Shown here one piece after another: positions 41,946 to 51,401 of a stretch of DNA of 64,000 nucleotides. A program made the translations under genes and the position numbers. The stretch comes from Mucilaginibacter roseus. GTDB taxonomy: Bacteria > Bacteroidota > Bacteroidia > Sphingobacteriales > Sphingobacteriaceae. Below the pieces are notes generated by a model. The model was not told where the DNA came from, made no database searches, and saw nothing but the letters and a program-made list of their open reading frames with translations. The DNA lies in assembly GCF_021215455.1 (NCBI RefSeq), contig NZ_JAJPWV010000002.1, positions 310,001-374,000 of the forward strand, given 5' to 3'. Positions within the stretch are counted from its first letter, which is position 1; each line of letters starts with the position of its first letter.

Positions 41946-41965
41946 TTACGTAAACAGATACGTAA
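41946..41965. terminator. Small inverted repeat between convergent genes
   Basis: TTACGTA (41946-41952) and TACGTAA (41959-41965) form a 7-bp perfect stem with a 6-nt loop between the DUF4268 gene and the convergent carboxylesterase. The stem is AT-rich and no T-run follows directly, so termination is uncertain. Confidence 0.35.
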
Positions 41966-41986
41966 CTACTCACTTATTTATTTCAC

Positions 41987-43513
41987 CTACTTTTTAGCAT
42001 TAAGTTCGTCCATCAGCGCATAGCGTTTTGCCGTATTATCCGGCTCGGCCTTAGTTTCGGCAGATAAGACCTGCACGTACGGCTTTCCGCTTTTTACATC
42101 GTTCCATATGGGTAAACCTTTACCATTAGGATTACCTGTTTTAATAAAGTTAGCCAGATAATCCTGTGTAATTTGCGAGGCCTTGTAATCGGCAGGCGTC
42201 CATTTAAAAGTCTTTATGAGTGGTAGATTACCCAGCGAGTATTCAATATCCGAGGCATGTGGCGCGCCAAGTAATACCTGCGTAGTATCGGGCCGCTTTT
42301 GAGCGAAAAGGTAACGGTACACTTTCTTTTTGCCGGTTTTGCTATGCATATCAACAATCTTCCAGGTGGCGTAGGCTATAAAACGGTCAGACGCTAATTG
42401 CGTAGCGGCCAGTTTAGCCTCGTCATCAGTAGTTGCGGGATAGGCAGCCAATATCGCGTCCGCATCCTTTGGATATAACGTTTGCACCGCATCCTTATAG
42501 ATTGCTAAAGTAGGTGGATGAATGCCCAGCACGCCCTGGTAACCGACTTCGGCAGACGTCCACCCGGCCATAAGCGCAACATCCATTTGTTTGCCCGCGG
42601 CAAATGTAGCCTCCGGTTTTTCGGTTAAAAAGTAGCCATCTATAATATGTGCGAAGCGTGTGTTGCCCGATAGCTCAAGTAATTTGTCAGCAGATAGCTT
42701 ACGCAGATCAGCCAGTGTGTTTGCTCCGGCATTTGTAGCGAACTTTACACCTAATTGCTCCGCCTGCTCGCGCGGCATTGGCGTTAAGTTGCCCAAAATA
42801 GCACCGCTTTGACAGATAGCGCCTCTAAATAAGCCTTTTGATAATGGCGATGCCATTTGCGCACTTACTGACATAGAACCTGCCGACTCGCCCGCTATGG
42901 TAACCTTTGACGGATCGCCGCCGAAAGCCGCTACGTTCTTTTTAACCCATTCCAAAGCGGCATGTTGATCAAGCAAGCCATAGTTGCCCGATGCATGGTT
43001 AGGCGATTCGGCCGTTAACTCAGGGTGCGCCATAAAGCCGAACACGCCAAGCCGATAGTTCACCGTAATGCTCACTATCCCTTTTTTAGCCATGCTTTCG
43101 CCGTCGTAACGCAGTTCGGAGCCGTCGCCGGCCATAAAGCCACCACCGTAGAAGTATACCAGCACCGGCAGTTTTTCGTTGCCTTTTTTGGCAGGAGTCC
43201 ATACATTAAGGTACAGGCAATCCTCGCTTTTGCCGTTGCTGCGAAAAACCATGTCGCTGAATATGAAGCGCTGCATGGCCTGTGGACCAAATTTATCGGC
43301 TTTGCGTACGCCCGTCCAGTTTTGCGGGGCTTGCGGCGCTTTCCAGCGCAGATCGCCAACCGGTGGCTGCGCGAATGGGATGCCTTTATATGAGCGTATT
43401 CCGCTGGCCTCGGTAACACCCTCGAGTAATCCGTTAGCAGTTTTAACCTGAGGATTTTGAGCAAATGCAGGCACCATGCCGATCATCAGCAGGAATAAAA
43501 ATATGTTTTTCAT
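41987..43513 (-). CDS. Exported type-B carboxylesterase
   Basis: 508 aa from ATG 43513; the open frame extends 8 codons further to a less likely start, and MKNIFLFLLMIGMVPAFAQ is a clean signal peptide. Type-B carboxylesterase/lipase fold: RSYKGIPFAQPPVGDLRW, oxyanion hole GGGF at 123-126 (preceded by Tyr instead of the common His), SEDCLYLNVW, and nucleophile Ser210 in GDPSKVTIAGESAGS. Likely periplasmic hydrolysis of short esters; in Bacteroidota related enzymes often remove acetyl, feruloyl or methyl groups from glycans. Own promoter; 71 nt downstream of gnd. Confidence 0.9.
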   Translation of the reverse strand: MKNIFLFLLMIGMVPAFAQNPQVKTANGLLEGVTEASGIRSYKGIPFAQPPVGDLRWKAPQAPQNWTGVRKADKFGPQAMQRFIFSDMVFRSNGKSEDCLYLNVWTPAKKGNEKLPVLVYFYGGGFMAGDGSELRYDGESMAKKGIVSITVNYRLGVFGFMAHPELTAESPNHASGNYGLLDQHAALEWVKKNVAAFGGDPSKVTIAGESAGSMSVSAQMASPLSKGLFRGAICQSGAILGNLTPMPREQAEQLGVKFATNAGANTLADLRKLSADKLLELSGNTRFAHIIDGYFLTEKPEATFAAGKQMDVALMAGWTSAEVGYQGVLGIHPPTLAIYKDAVQTLYPKDADAILAAYPATTDDEAKLAATQLASDRFIAYATWKIVDMHSKTGKKKVYRYLFAQKRPDTTQVLLGAPHASDIEYSLGNLPLIKTFKWTPADYKASQITQDYLANFIKTGNPNGKGLPIWNDVKSGKPYVQVLSAETKAEPDNTAKRYALMDELNAKK

Positions 43514-43534
43514 AAGGAGAGTATAATTGATATA

Positions 43535-43566
43535 CAATGCTATGCATTATACGCAAAAACTGCAAA
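43535..43566 (-). promoter_or_regulatory. Promoter of the carboxylesterase
   Basis: Minus strand TTTG (complement of 43563-43566), 20-nt spacer, TAGCATTG (complement of 43535-43542; one change from TAnnTTTG). Leader about 15-20 nt. Confidence 0.45.
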
Positions 43567-43584
43567 CTCAACTGTGTAACCTTT

Positions 43585-44562
43585 TTACGACTGCACTATC
43601 CCCGGATCCATATTTACCGGCGGGAAGCCCCCTACCCGGCCAAAATGACGCTCATATTCAATACCAGCCTCGGGGCCAAACGGATGCCCGCCAAAACCGT
43701 TACGCATCATGGCGATGGCACGCGGCGCAATGTTCGCCGAATCGCGCGAGGCGATCAATTGCATTACCGACTGTGCAATAACCGGTATGGCTACTTCCAT
43801 GCTCATGGCATCGCTCACCAGCCAGTTTACTTCGCCCGTATCTTCCACGTATGATGGTACGTTGTAGCCTTCCTTTTCATCATATAATTGCTTCATCAGC
43901 TCCACCAGCCATGACCGCACTACCGAACCGTGGTTCCAGGTGTGTAGTATATCGCTAACGTCAAGCTTTTCACGGTAGCCCTCTAATAAGGCCATGCCCT
44001 CGCCAATAGCTTGCAGCATACCAAACTCAATGCCGTTATGCACCAGTTTTACAAAGTGCCCTGAGCCCGAATTACCCGTGTAAGAATAGCCATGTGGCAC
44101 AGCCAAATCTCGTAGTAAGCCTTCTATCTGCCCTACGGCATCCTTATCGCCGCCTACCATAAAGCAGGCGCCGTTACGTGCGCCGTTTATACCGCCGCTG
44201 GTACCGCAGTCTATCAGGTGCAGGCCATCTTCCTTCAGCTTTTCGGCACGGCGGATGCTATCGCCCCAGTAAGAGTTGCCGCCATCTATAATGATATCGC
44301 CCTCTGCAAGTAGGGGCTTTAATTCCGTGATCACACTATCAATTGCCGCACCGGCGGGTATGTAAATAAATATCTTTCGGGGACGATCCAAGCCGGCGAC
44401 AAGCGCGGCCAGATCATCAACTATCTGCAGGTTTTGCTGTTCGGGAATGATCGGCACAAATTTGTCATAGCCTAAAATCTGGTAGCCTTTTTCGGCCGCC
44501 TGCAAGGCCAGGTTGGCACCCATTTTACCTAATCCTATAATTCCGTATTTTTTGTTTTCCAT
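43585..44562 (-). CDS. gnd: 6-phosphogluconate dehydrogenase, decarboxylating, short (GntZ/GndA-like) type
   Basis: 325 aa from ATG 44562 (the frame extends 20 codons upstream without support). Oxidatively decarboxylates 6-phosphogluconate to ribulose-5-phosphate. NAD(P) motif YGIIGLGKMGANLALQAAEKG, substrate loops IIDGGNSYWGDS and CGTSGGINGARNG, and catalytic Lys-His-Asn in FVKLVHNGIEFGM. About 150 residues shorter than E. coli Gnd, as in the NAD-preferring GntZ/GndA group. It follows gntP on the same strand after 107 nt, giving a gluconate uptake and oxidation unit. A gluconate kinase is not in the window. Confidence 0.92.
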   Translation of the reverse strand: MENKKYGIIGLGKMGANLALQAAEKGYQILGYDKFVPIIPEQQNLQIVDDLAALVAGLDRPRKIFIYIPAGAAIDSVITELKPLLAEGDIIIDGGNSYWGDSIRRAEKLKEDGLHLIDCGTSGGINGARNGACFMVGGDKDAVGQIEGLLRDLAVPHGYSYTGNSGSGHFVKLVHNGIEFGMLQAIGEGMALLEGYREKLDVSDILHTWNHGSVVRSWLVELMKQLYDEKEGYNVPSYVEDTGEVNWLVSDAMSMEVAIPVIAQSVMQLIASRDSANIAPRAIAMMRNGFGGHPFGPEAGIEYERHFGRVGGFPPVNMDPGIVQS

Positions 44563-44669
44563 ATTTTTTGAGTCACCGGATGTATGAACCGGCCAATAGT
44601 TTAAAAGCGTTGTCAGGTACAAATTAACATATCATACCTGATAACATTTGAGCGAATGAATGTGTTATA

Positions 44670-46019
44670 TTAACTCATAAAAGTTTTTAAAAGCATAACG
44701 CCGCCAAGGCCAATAATGGCGATGAGCGATTCCATAGCCGACCATGAGCGGAAGGTATCTTTCATACTCAGGTTAAAATATTCCTTAAATAGCCAGAAAC
44801 CCGAATCGTTAACATGCGAAAAGGCCAGGCTGCCCGCACCGATGGCCAGCACCATCAGGTTAGGGTCGGCATGGGTTTGTATAAGCAGCGGAGCTACAAT
44901 GCCTGCGGCAGTAAGCCCGGCAACGGTTGCCGAGCCCAGGCTGGCGCGGATAATGGCCGCTATCAGCCAGCCCAACACCAGCGGGTCGAGTGGTAATTGC
45001 TGCAGGTGATGGCCTATTTGTTTGTCTACCCCACTATCAACCAATACCTGCTTAAACGCGCCGGAGCCACCGATGATAAGCAGAATGAGCGCGACATCCT
45101 TAACCGCATCCGTATAAATAGTGTTCAGTTGGCTCATGCTGCGGCCTTGCGCAGTACCAAGGAAGTACGATGCCACGCCAAGGGTGATTAACATAACTAC
45201 AGAGGGATCACCAATAAGCACCAGCCATTTTTTTGCTTCGCCTGATAAATTGAAAGCGATAGGCAGCAATGCCGTGCCCATTAATAGAAACACAGGTAAT
45301 AGCGCGATGCCGAAACTCATGAATGCGCCGGGTAGCCTATCAGCAGGGATATCCTCAGGCCTGAAAGTAGCAAGCGGATTTGATGGGATGCGCTTAAGTG
45401 TTTGGGCAAATACCGGTCCGGCCAGGATGATGGTGGGTATGGCGATGATAAGCCCGTATATCAGCGTGATACCCATGTTGGCGTTAAATTGCACCACTAA
45501 TGCCGCCGGCGAAGGATGTGGCGGCAAAAAACCGTGCGTTACCGATAAGGAGGCCAGCATAGGCAAGCCAATAAATACTGCGGGGATTTTATATTTATAT
45601 ACCACCGAAAATATGAGCGGCACCATCAGCACAAAGCCAATACCGTAAAACAGCGGTATGCCTATTATAAAGCCGGTAGCTACCAGCGCCCATTGTATAT
45701 ATTTAGTTCCTACCGCATTAACCAATACCGATGCTATTTTTTGCGCCGCACCGCTAACCGCTACCAGCTTGCCCAGCATGGCCCCCAGGCAGATTATAAC
45801 CGCCAGCGACCCCAGGGTATCGCCCAGGCCTTTTTGTATGGATGCAAGCAACTTAACGACGGGTATTTGCAGCAGTAACCCTGCTACAACAGATACTACC
45901 AAAAAAGCGATAAAAGGGTTAAGCTTAAACCAGCTTACCAGCACAACGAGCAGCACAATGCATAAAAATACAACAAGCATAGGCAGATTATCAGGTGAAT
46001 AATTGATTGCGGTGGCCAC
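44670..46019 (-). CDS. gntP: GntP-family gluconate:H+ symporter
   Basis: 449 aa inner-membrane carrier of the GntP family with about 12-14 hydrophobic segments. Seen: FIAFLVVSVVAGLL, the GLGDTLGSLAVIICLGAMLGK signature near residue 70 (in two parts GLGDTLGSL and LGAMLGK), THGFLPPHPSPAALVVQFNA, and HVNDSGFWLFKEYF. Imports gluconate or a related aldonate. The start is GTG at 46019 (VATAINYSPDN); no earlier or better ATG is seen. Divergent from the araC regulator across a 353-nt gap with inverted operator-like sites. Confidence 0.93.
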   Translation of the reverse strand: MATAINYSPDNLPMLVVFLCIVLLVVLVSWFKLNPFIAFLVVSVVAGLLLQIPVVKLLASIQKGLGDTLGSLAVIICLGAMLGKLVAVSGAAQKIASVLVNAVGTKYIQWALVATGFIIGIPLFYGIGFVLMVPLIFSVVYKYKIPAVFIGLPMLASLSVTHGFLPPHPSPAALVVQFNANMGITLIYGLIIAIPTIILAGPVFAQTLKRIPSNPLATFRPEDIPADRLPGAFMSFGIALLPVFLLMGTALLPIAFNLSGEAKKWLVLIGDPSVVMLITLGVASYFLGTAQGRSMSQLNTIYTDAVKDVALILLIIGGSGAFKQVLVDSGVDKQIGHHLQQLPLDPLVLGWLIAAIIRASLGSATVAGLTAAGIVAPLLIQTHADPNLMVLAIGAGSLAFSHVNDSGFWLFKEYFNLSMKDTFRSWSAMESLIAIIGLGGVMLLKTFMS

Positions 46020-46372
46020 TAAAGTAGCATTTTACGAAGCTAAAAAAACGGCTTTTATAAACTTGAAAACAAACCGCACTATTTGGTTAATATAATACAC
46101 GGCGGGTTAATTATGCGAAGTACCGGCTATTGCAAACATGCTTAATTACTGTGTAATATATTAACCGCCGGTTGACAATGATTTTTAGTTTAGTATATTA
46201 GGATAACCATTTGTAAACGCATGTTCTGTATATTTTCAGCTACTACGGTTTAGCAAATTAACCAAACCCGGTGTAGCATGTTACCGCCCCTGTGTTGATG
46301 TTTTGAGAGCACGGCGGTGCAATTTTATGATCAGGCCATGTACTATGTTGACCTTGACCAAAAACCTATATT
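46020..46372. promoter_or_regulatory. gntP/araC divergent control region with two inverted operator-like sites
   Basis: 353-nt gap. GTGTAATATATTAACC at 46151-46166 (plus) and GTGTATTATATTAACC as the complement of 46085-46100 (minus) match at 15 of 16 positions and face each other about 50 bp apart; both continue into C/G-rich flanks. The same motif occurs upstream of susC (58766-58780). The best candidate binder is the adjacent AraC-type protein. No clear TAnnTTTG box was found for either gene. The rest shows nothing recognisable. Confidence 0.65.
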
Positions 46373-47254
46373 ATGAAAGCTATACTGAAAAAAGCCACGC
46401 CAACACCCGATCACTCCTTTAATATTCATAAGGATGTGGGCGAAGCCATGCTGAGTTCGTGGCACTACCACCCGGAGATTGAATTGCTGCTGATCAAACG
46501 CAGCTCGGGTACGTGTTTAATAGGCGACCATGTTGGCCCTTTTAAAAACGGCGATACTTTTTTGTTCGGCTCGAACTTGCCCCACACCTTCAGGCACGAA
46601 AAAAAATACATGCAGCGCACAGACGAAAGGATAGGCGAATCGGTAGTGATATTGTTTCAGCAGGAACTTTGGGGCAACCATTTGCTCAGCCTGCCGGAAT
46701 TAAAGCACATCAGCCGCTTGTTGGAATACGCCAAGCTTGGCCTGCGCATACATGGCGAAACCCGCAAAAAAGTGGCGCGGCTTATTGACGATATGTTGAA
46801 CGAGCATCCGGGCAAACGCATAGTACATTTGTTGACGGTACTTGAACTGATTGCCTCGGCACAGGAATACTCTACCATATCAAGCAATGGCTTTAATCAT
46901 GAAGCCAATAACATTGATAAATCGCGCATCAACAAGATTTTTGAATACACTTTTAATAACTTCCATAACAAGATCACCATTGAAGAAGTAGCAGATTTGA
47001 TCGCGATGGGTAAGCACTCGTTTTGCCGGTATTTTAAATCAAAGACCAAGAAAACCTATTTCGACTTTTTAATTGAGGTGCGCATAGGCCACGCCTGCCG
47101 CCTGCTGGCCGAGCAGGATTTGAACGTTGCCGAAATTGGTTATGCTTGCGGCTACAATAACATATCGCATTTTTATCACCAGTTTAAGGCGGTAACCAAT
47201 AAGCACCCGCTGGAGTACCGTGCAAACTATGTGCAGATTGAACATGTGGCATAA
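46373..47254 (+). CDS. AraC-family transcriptional regulator
   Basis: 293 aa. N-terminal cupin ligand domain (SWHYHPEIELLLIKRSSGTC with the HxH-type strand, and FLFGSNLPHTFRHE) and two helix-turn-helix motifs of the AraC type at about 195-290 (ITIEEVADLIAMGKHSFCRYF, quoted in parts; second motif LNVAEIGYACGYNNISHFYHQF, the family signature). Probably a sugar-responsive activator. The glycosidase gene begins 13 nt downstream, so regulator and enzyme are co-transcribed. Likely targets are gntP-gnd and the SusC operon, based on the shared motif. Confidence 0.93.
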   Translation: MKAILKKATPTPDHSFNIHKDVGEAMLSSWHYHPEIELLLIKRSSGTCLIGDHVGPFKNGDTFLFGSNLPHTFRHEKKYMQRTDERIGESVVILFQQELWGNHLLSLPELKHISRLLEYAKLGLRIHGETRKKVARLIDDMLNEHPGKRIVHLLTVLELIASAQEYSTISSNGFNHEANNIDKSRINKIFEYTFNNFHNKITIEEVADLIAMGKHSFCRYFKSKTKKTYFDFLIEVRIGHACRLLAEQDLNVAEIGYACGYNNISHFYHQFKAVTNKHPLEYRANYVQIEHVA

Positions 47255-47267
47255 TTGATATACCTGC

Positions 47268-49370
47268 ATGCGTAAAATACTACTCCTGCTTACCGCGCTG
47301 ATAATTTGGTTGCCCGGCCGAGCACAACAGCAAGCTACTGCACCCGGCTGGTGGAAACGTAATAATTTACGTGTGATACAAACCAACCTGCCCGATTATG
47401 AAGCAGCTACCCTTAACCCCGATTCGCTGGTAGCCGACCTAATGAAATTTTCGGCCAATACGCTCATCATCAACGCGGGTGGTATTATGGCATTCTATCC
47501 TACTAAGCTGCCATTCCAATATCAAAACCCATACGTAAAGCAAGATTTTTTGAAGGATGTGGTGGCAAAATGTCATAAGCAGGGTATTAAAATTATTGTT
47601 CGGTTTGATTTTAGCCGTGTGCACGAGAGCATTTATAAAGCGCATCCCGACTGGTGTTATATATCGCCTAAAGGTGAGCGCATGACCAACCCCGGCATGT
47701 ACACTGTATCCATCAACGGGCCCTATGTGCAGCAGCGCGCCTTTGATATAGTAACCGAGGTGATGGATAACTACCCTATCGATGGCATATTTTTAAACAT
47801 GCCCGGCTACCAGGTAAACAATACTTACGAAGGCCGCTATATGGGCATCGACCAAAATGAATATGATAAAAAACGCTTCGCGGAATTTAGCGGCGGCAAG
47901 GCATTGCCGGTTGAAGAAAACAAGGCTGACAGCCTGTACCAGGAGTACTTACGCTTTAAAAAATTCACGCTGGATGAATGGGGCAAACGGCTATACACGC
48001 TGGTAAAAAGTAAGAATCCGCAGGCAGCCATTTGTACTTATACCGATCAGTATGTGGACATCATCCGGCACGAAACACAATCCGTACCGGCACTTCCCCT
48101 GTGGCCGTACAGCGCAGCGGATAATGTGAACAATGCGGGGACTACGTTTCCCAATCACATCATCAGCAATGCCAGCATACAGCAGATCTCGTTTCAATCG
48201 AGATATAACGCTATCGAGCCGGAGGAAATCTCCATTCGCCTGTACCAGAATATGGCGCATGGTTCAGGCCTTGACCTGAGCATGATGGGCGACACCCGCG
48301 GTTATGAGGACGAACGGAATTTTAAGACGATCGAGAAGATATACGGTCTGCATAAAAAGTACGAGCCTTACTTTGGCCGCTATACATCCATAGCTAAAAT
48401 AGCGGTTATAGCACCCGGTTCGTGGCCAAACGGAACGCCCATGCAGGAGTATCGTGGCATACAGCAGATATTACAGGAGGCGCATATCCCCTTTGATATC
48501 ATTGAGGACAACCAGTTGCAAAACCGTGGCGATAAGCTGAAAAACTACAAGGTAATTATACTGCCCGATATTACTTTTTTGAACGAGGGCTGCGTAAAGC
48601 AATTAAAAGCTGCCATAGCTAACGGCACTAACCTGATAGCCACCAACATCGCCTTAAATGATAACCCGGCTTTTTTAAGTGAACTATTTGGCGCTAAACT
48701 AAAAAGCCTTACTAATGACGCGGCGGGCAATTATATGGTACCCGAGGACAGGGCCATCTTTAAAAACTTTAAAGGGCAAACCATGCTTTTTATGAAGTAT
48801 AACCTGGCTTTGTATGATATGGCAGGCGCGGATAAAACAGGCCTACCCCTGCTGGCTAAAGGGCGTACCGGTCCGCCGGAGATTATTGGCGGGCACGATA
48901 TTACCGGAGATGAAATGATGGCCATAAAACAACACGGCACAGCAAAAGCAGTGTTGCTGCCTTTTAACGTAGGGCGATTGTATCATAACAACGGCTACCA
49001 GGAGCATAAGCAGATACTGCTTGATGTGCTGAACAATATTTACCCGGATGCCGGAAAGCAACTGATTACCAACGCGCACTCTAAGGTAGAAACAGTATTA
49101 CAGCAATACAGCAAAAATACTCCGGCAAACAAAGGCGATAACGATGGGCTGATATTGCACCTCATAAACCTTACCGGGGTAAGCTCAACAAGCTACTTAG
49201 CACCCCTGCCGGTATATAACATCAACCTGAAAATAAAAAGCGGGTATAAACCCGCCCGTGTAACCGACCTACTGAGCGGCAGGCCGGTTAAATTTACTTA
49301 TGCCGATGGCTATGTCAATTTCACCGCCAACCGGCTGGATGATTATCAGATCATCGTGATGGATAAATGA
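47268..49370 (+). CDS. Exported putative glycoside hydrolase (GHL6-like TIM barrel with GATase-like domain)
   Basis: 700 aa with signal peptide (MRKILLLLTALIIWLPGRAQ). Residues about 35-370 look like a GHL6-type (hypothetical glycosyl hydrolase) TIM barrel: LMKFSANTLIINAGGIMAFYP, KCHKQGIKIIVRFDFS, HPDWCYISPKGE, and DGIFLNMPG. Residues about 385-600 resemble the glutamine-amidotransferase-like trimerisation domain of GH42 beta-galactosidases (IQQILQEAHIPFDIIEDNQL, YKVIILPDITFLN). The C-terminus has a beta sandwich. Catalytic residues cannot be assigned, so activity is unproven. Co-transcribed with the AraC regulator; ends 3 nt before the convergent esterase stop. Confidence 0.72.
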   Translation: MRKILLLLTALIIWLPGRAQQQATAPGWWKRNNLRVIQTNLPDYEAATLNPDSLVADLMKFSANTLIINAGGIMAFYPTKLPFQYQNPYVKQDFLKDVVAKCHKQGIKIIVRFDFSRVHESIYKAHPDWCYISPKGERMTNPGMYTVSINGPYVQQRAFDIVTEVMDNYPIDGIFLNMPGYQVNNTYEGRYMGIDQNEYDKKRFAEFSGGKALPVEENKADSLYQEYLRFKKFTLDEWGKRLYTLVKSKNPQAAICTYTDQYVDIIRHETQSVPALPLWPYSAADNVNNAGTTFPNHIISNASIQQISFQSRYNAIEPEEISIRLYQNMAHGSGLDLSMMGDTRGYEDERNFKTIEKIYGLHKKYEPYFGRYTSIAKIAVIAPGSWPNGTPMQEYRGIQQILQEAHIPFDIIEDNQLQNRGDKLKNYKVIILPDITFLNEGCVKQLKAAIANGTNLIATNIALNDNPAFLSELFGAKLKSLTNDAAGNYMVPEDRAIFKNFKGQTMLFMKYNLALYDMAGADKTGLPLLAKGRTGPPEIIGGHDITGDEMMAIKQHGTAKAVLLPFNVGRLYHNNGYQEHKQILLDVLNNIYPDAGKQLITNAHSKVETVLQQYSKNTPANKGDNDGLILHLINLTGVSSTSYLAPLPVYNINLKIKSGYKPARVTDLLSGRPVKFTYADGYVNFTANRLDDYQIIVMDK

Positions 49371-49373
49371 TGA

Positions 49374-50249
49374 TTATTTCCCTGCCTGCTTTTTAAAATA
49401 ATCGTTATCAGCAAACCAGTCGGCAAGGCGCTGCGGCCATGCTTTTAGCGATTGCAGTTTGGCGCGCTTACCCATATTAAAAGCATGATCGCCTTTAGAG
49501 AAAATATGCGCCTCAACCGGCACCCCGGCTTCGCGGTATTTTTGCAGCAGCGTTACTATTGGGGGAGAGCAGCAAACATCATCATTGGCCGCTATTAAAA
49601 ATGCAGGTGGCGCATCACGTTGAACCTTTTGCGGCACGCCAAGTGGGCCGGGATAAACCAGTATAACAAAGTTAGGTTTGTAATTCAGTTTATCAATCGC
49701 ATCGGCAGGTTTAAGGGGCTGCTTGTAAGTGTTAAAGGCAACCATATCCACCACTTCGCCGCCTGCCGAAAAGCCCATTATGCCGATACGTGCGGTATCA
49801 ATGCCCCATTGTTTGGCATTGCTGCGGATAAGGCGCATGGCACGCATGGCATCCTGCGGGGCATGTACATCTAATTTGTAAACAGAATTGGTATCTCGCG
49901 CCAATCTGTACTTTAAAACAACAGCAACGAAGCCCAGGCTGTTTAAAAACTGAGCCGCGTCCCTGCCCTCTGAGTTGATAACCAGCATACGGTGCCCTCC
50001 GCCGGGGCATACCAGCACTGCGGCACCATTTGCCTTATCCTTTGGCGGCAAGTAAACCGTTATCGATGGATTATGAATATTACTGATGTACTTATCGCCC
50101 TTTTCAGGTTCGCTGCGGCGGCTTTCAAAACCCGGCGCGCCGTTTTTCCACAAATGGATAACAGTGGAATCAGCCTGCGCAAAAGCATCCGCGTAAAAGC
50201 CCAGCATCGCCATAAAGGCGAGCAGGGGCTTAAACTGTTGTATCTTCAT
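49374..50249 (-). CDS. Exported alpha/beta-hydrolase (acetyl-esterase-like)
   Basis: 291 aa from ATG 50249, 7 nt after the BASS gene stop; the open frame extends 15 codons into that gene. Signal peptide through LLAFMAMLGFYADAFAQ. Alpha/beta-hydrolase features: VLVCPGGGHRML (oxyanion hole), nucleophile Ser in IGIMGFSAGGEVV, acid region FLIAANDDVCCSP and catalytic His in KGDHAFNMG. The set resembles endo-xylanase/acetyl-xylan-esterase-type hydrolases in polysaccharide loci (esterase family 'AXE/BD-FAE'-like). Probably deacylates the sugar substrate in the periplasm. Last gene of the susC operon. Confidence 0.85.
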   Translation of the reverse strand: MKIQQFKPLLAFMAMLGFYADAFAQADSTVIHLWKNGAPGFESRRSEPEKGDKYISNIHNPSITVYLPPKDKANGAAVLVCPGGGHRMLVINSEGRDAAQFLNSLGFVAVVLKYRLARDTNSVYKLDVHAPQDAMRAMRLIRSNAKQWGIDTARIGIMGFSAGGEVVDMVAFNTYKQPLKPADAIDKLNYKPNFVILVYPGPLGVPQKVQRDAPPAFLIAANDDVCCSPPIVTLLQKYREAGVPVEAHIFSKGDHAFNMGKRAKLQSLKAWPQRLADWFADNDYFKKQAGK

Positions 50250-50256
50250 ATCAACA

Positions 50257-51375
50257 TCAATTAATTGTAGCTTGTGGCTGTGCACCAGCTTCAACCTGCA
50301 GCTCTTCCGGCGGGATCCTACCGTGCCACCAGGTAGCTAATGATGAACCGGTAATATTCATCAGCGGACCAAAAATAGCCGGTGCCAGCCCAATAGTTGC
50401 CAGTCCGCCCATTAATAGCGCCAGCCCCGATGCCAGTCCGCCGTTTTGCATCCCTACCTCGAGGGAGATGGTGCGGCAATCTTTTTCGGCAAAGCCCATC
50501 AATCTGCCCAGCCAGTAACCCAGCGCGTAACCGGATACATTGTGGATGAATACGGCAACGATGAGCAATAAGCCTACATTCAGCAAACTTTGATGCCCTG
50601 CCGAAGTAATTACCACGATGATGAGGCCGATACCGATCATGGAGATGAGCGGCATAATACTATCCAGCCATTTAACCTTGCCACGAACCAGGGCATGGAA
50701 CAATGCTCCGGCGATGATGGGCAGCAGCACCACCTTCGTCGTATCCCAGGCCATATCTAAAAAATGCACCTCAACCAACCGGCCTGCCAATAAACGCATC
50801 AGCAAGGGGGTAAATACGGGTGCCAGTAAGGTTGATACCGTTGTTATGGCGATTGACAGCGCCAGGTTAGCCCGCGCAAGGTATGACATAACATTAGATG
50901 CTAAACCACTCGGGCAGCAGCCTACCAATATGATACCGGCCGCGATCTCCGGCGGAAAGTTAAAGGTATTAGCCAAAATAAAGCCCACCAGCGGCATCAC
51001 CGTGTAATGGCAAATTACGCCGATGATGATGGTTTTGGGCTGCTTGAGTACGGTAGCAAGCTCCTTCATGCTCAACTCGCTCCCCATACCGAACATGATG
51101 ATCTGCAACAGCGGGATAATGAGCTTTGACAATTTAAAATCGCCAACCTGAACAAAATACTGCGGGTAATACATGGCCAAACTCACCGCCGCAAAAATCA
51201 TGATGGTGAACGAAAAGCCCTTGAGCTTGGGATGCTGCCTGAAGGCCATGGCAAGGGCTATAAAAAAAAGCATCAGCAACCAGCCACCCCATTGTGGGTG
51301 GCCCGTTGCTGTTACTGTTATAAAACCCAATAAAATAAGAAACGAGAACGCGTAATAAACTTTAGCTGGTACCAT
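50257..51375 (-). CDS. BASS-family Na+-coupled symporter
   Basis: 372 aa with about ten membrane segments. Bile acid:sodium symporter family motifs: FGMGSELSMKELATVLKQPK (early crossing), GIILVGCCPSGLASNVMSYL, and ISLEVGMQNGGLASGLALL. BASS members import bile acids, pyruvate (plant BASS2), pantoate and other organic anions with Na+. Within an operon for a sugar-acid dehydratase and an aldolase, I infer uptake of a 2-keto acid or the sugar acid itself. 26 nt after the dehydratase gene; esterase follows after 7 nt. Confidence 0.88.
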   Translation of the reverse strand: MVPAKVYYAFSFLILLGFITVTATGHPQWGGWLLMLFFIALAMAFRQHPKLKGFSFTIMIFAAVSLAMYYPQYFVQVGDFKLSKLIIPLLQIIMFGMGSELSMKELATVLKQPKTIIIGVICHYTVMPLVGFILANTFNFPPEIAAGIILVGCCPSGLASNVMSYLARANLALSIAITTVSTLLAPVFTPLLMRLLAGRLVEVHFLDMAWDTTKVVLLPIIAGALFHALVRGKVKWLDSIMPLISMIGIGLIIVVITSAGHQSLLNVGLLLIVAVFIHNVSGYALGYWLGRLMGFAEKDCRTISLEVGMQNGGLASGLALLMGGLATIGLAPAIFGPLMNITGSSLATWWHGRIPPEELQVEAGAQPQATIN

Positions 51376-51401
51376 AAGTTTTTAAGTTTTAAATTGGTTA
51401 A

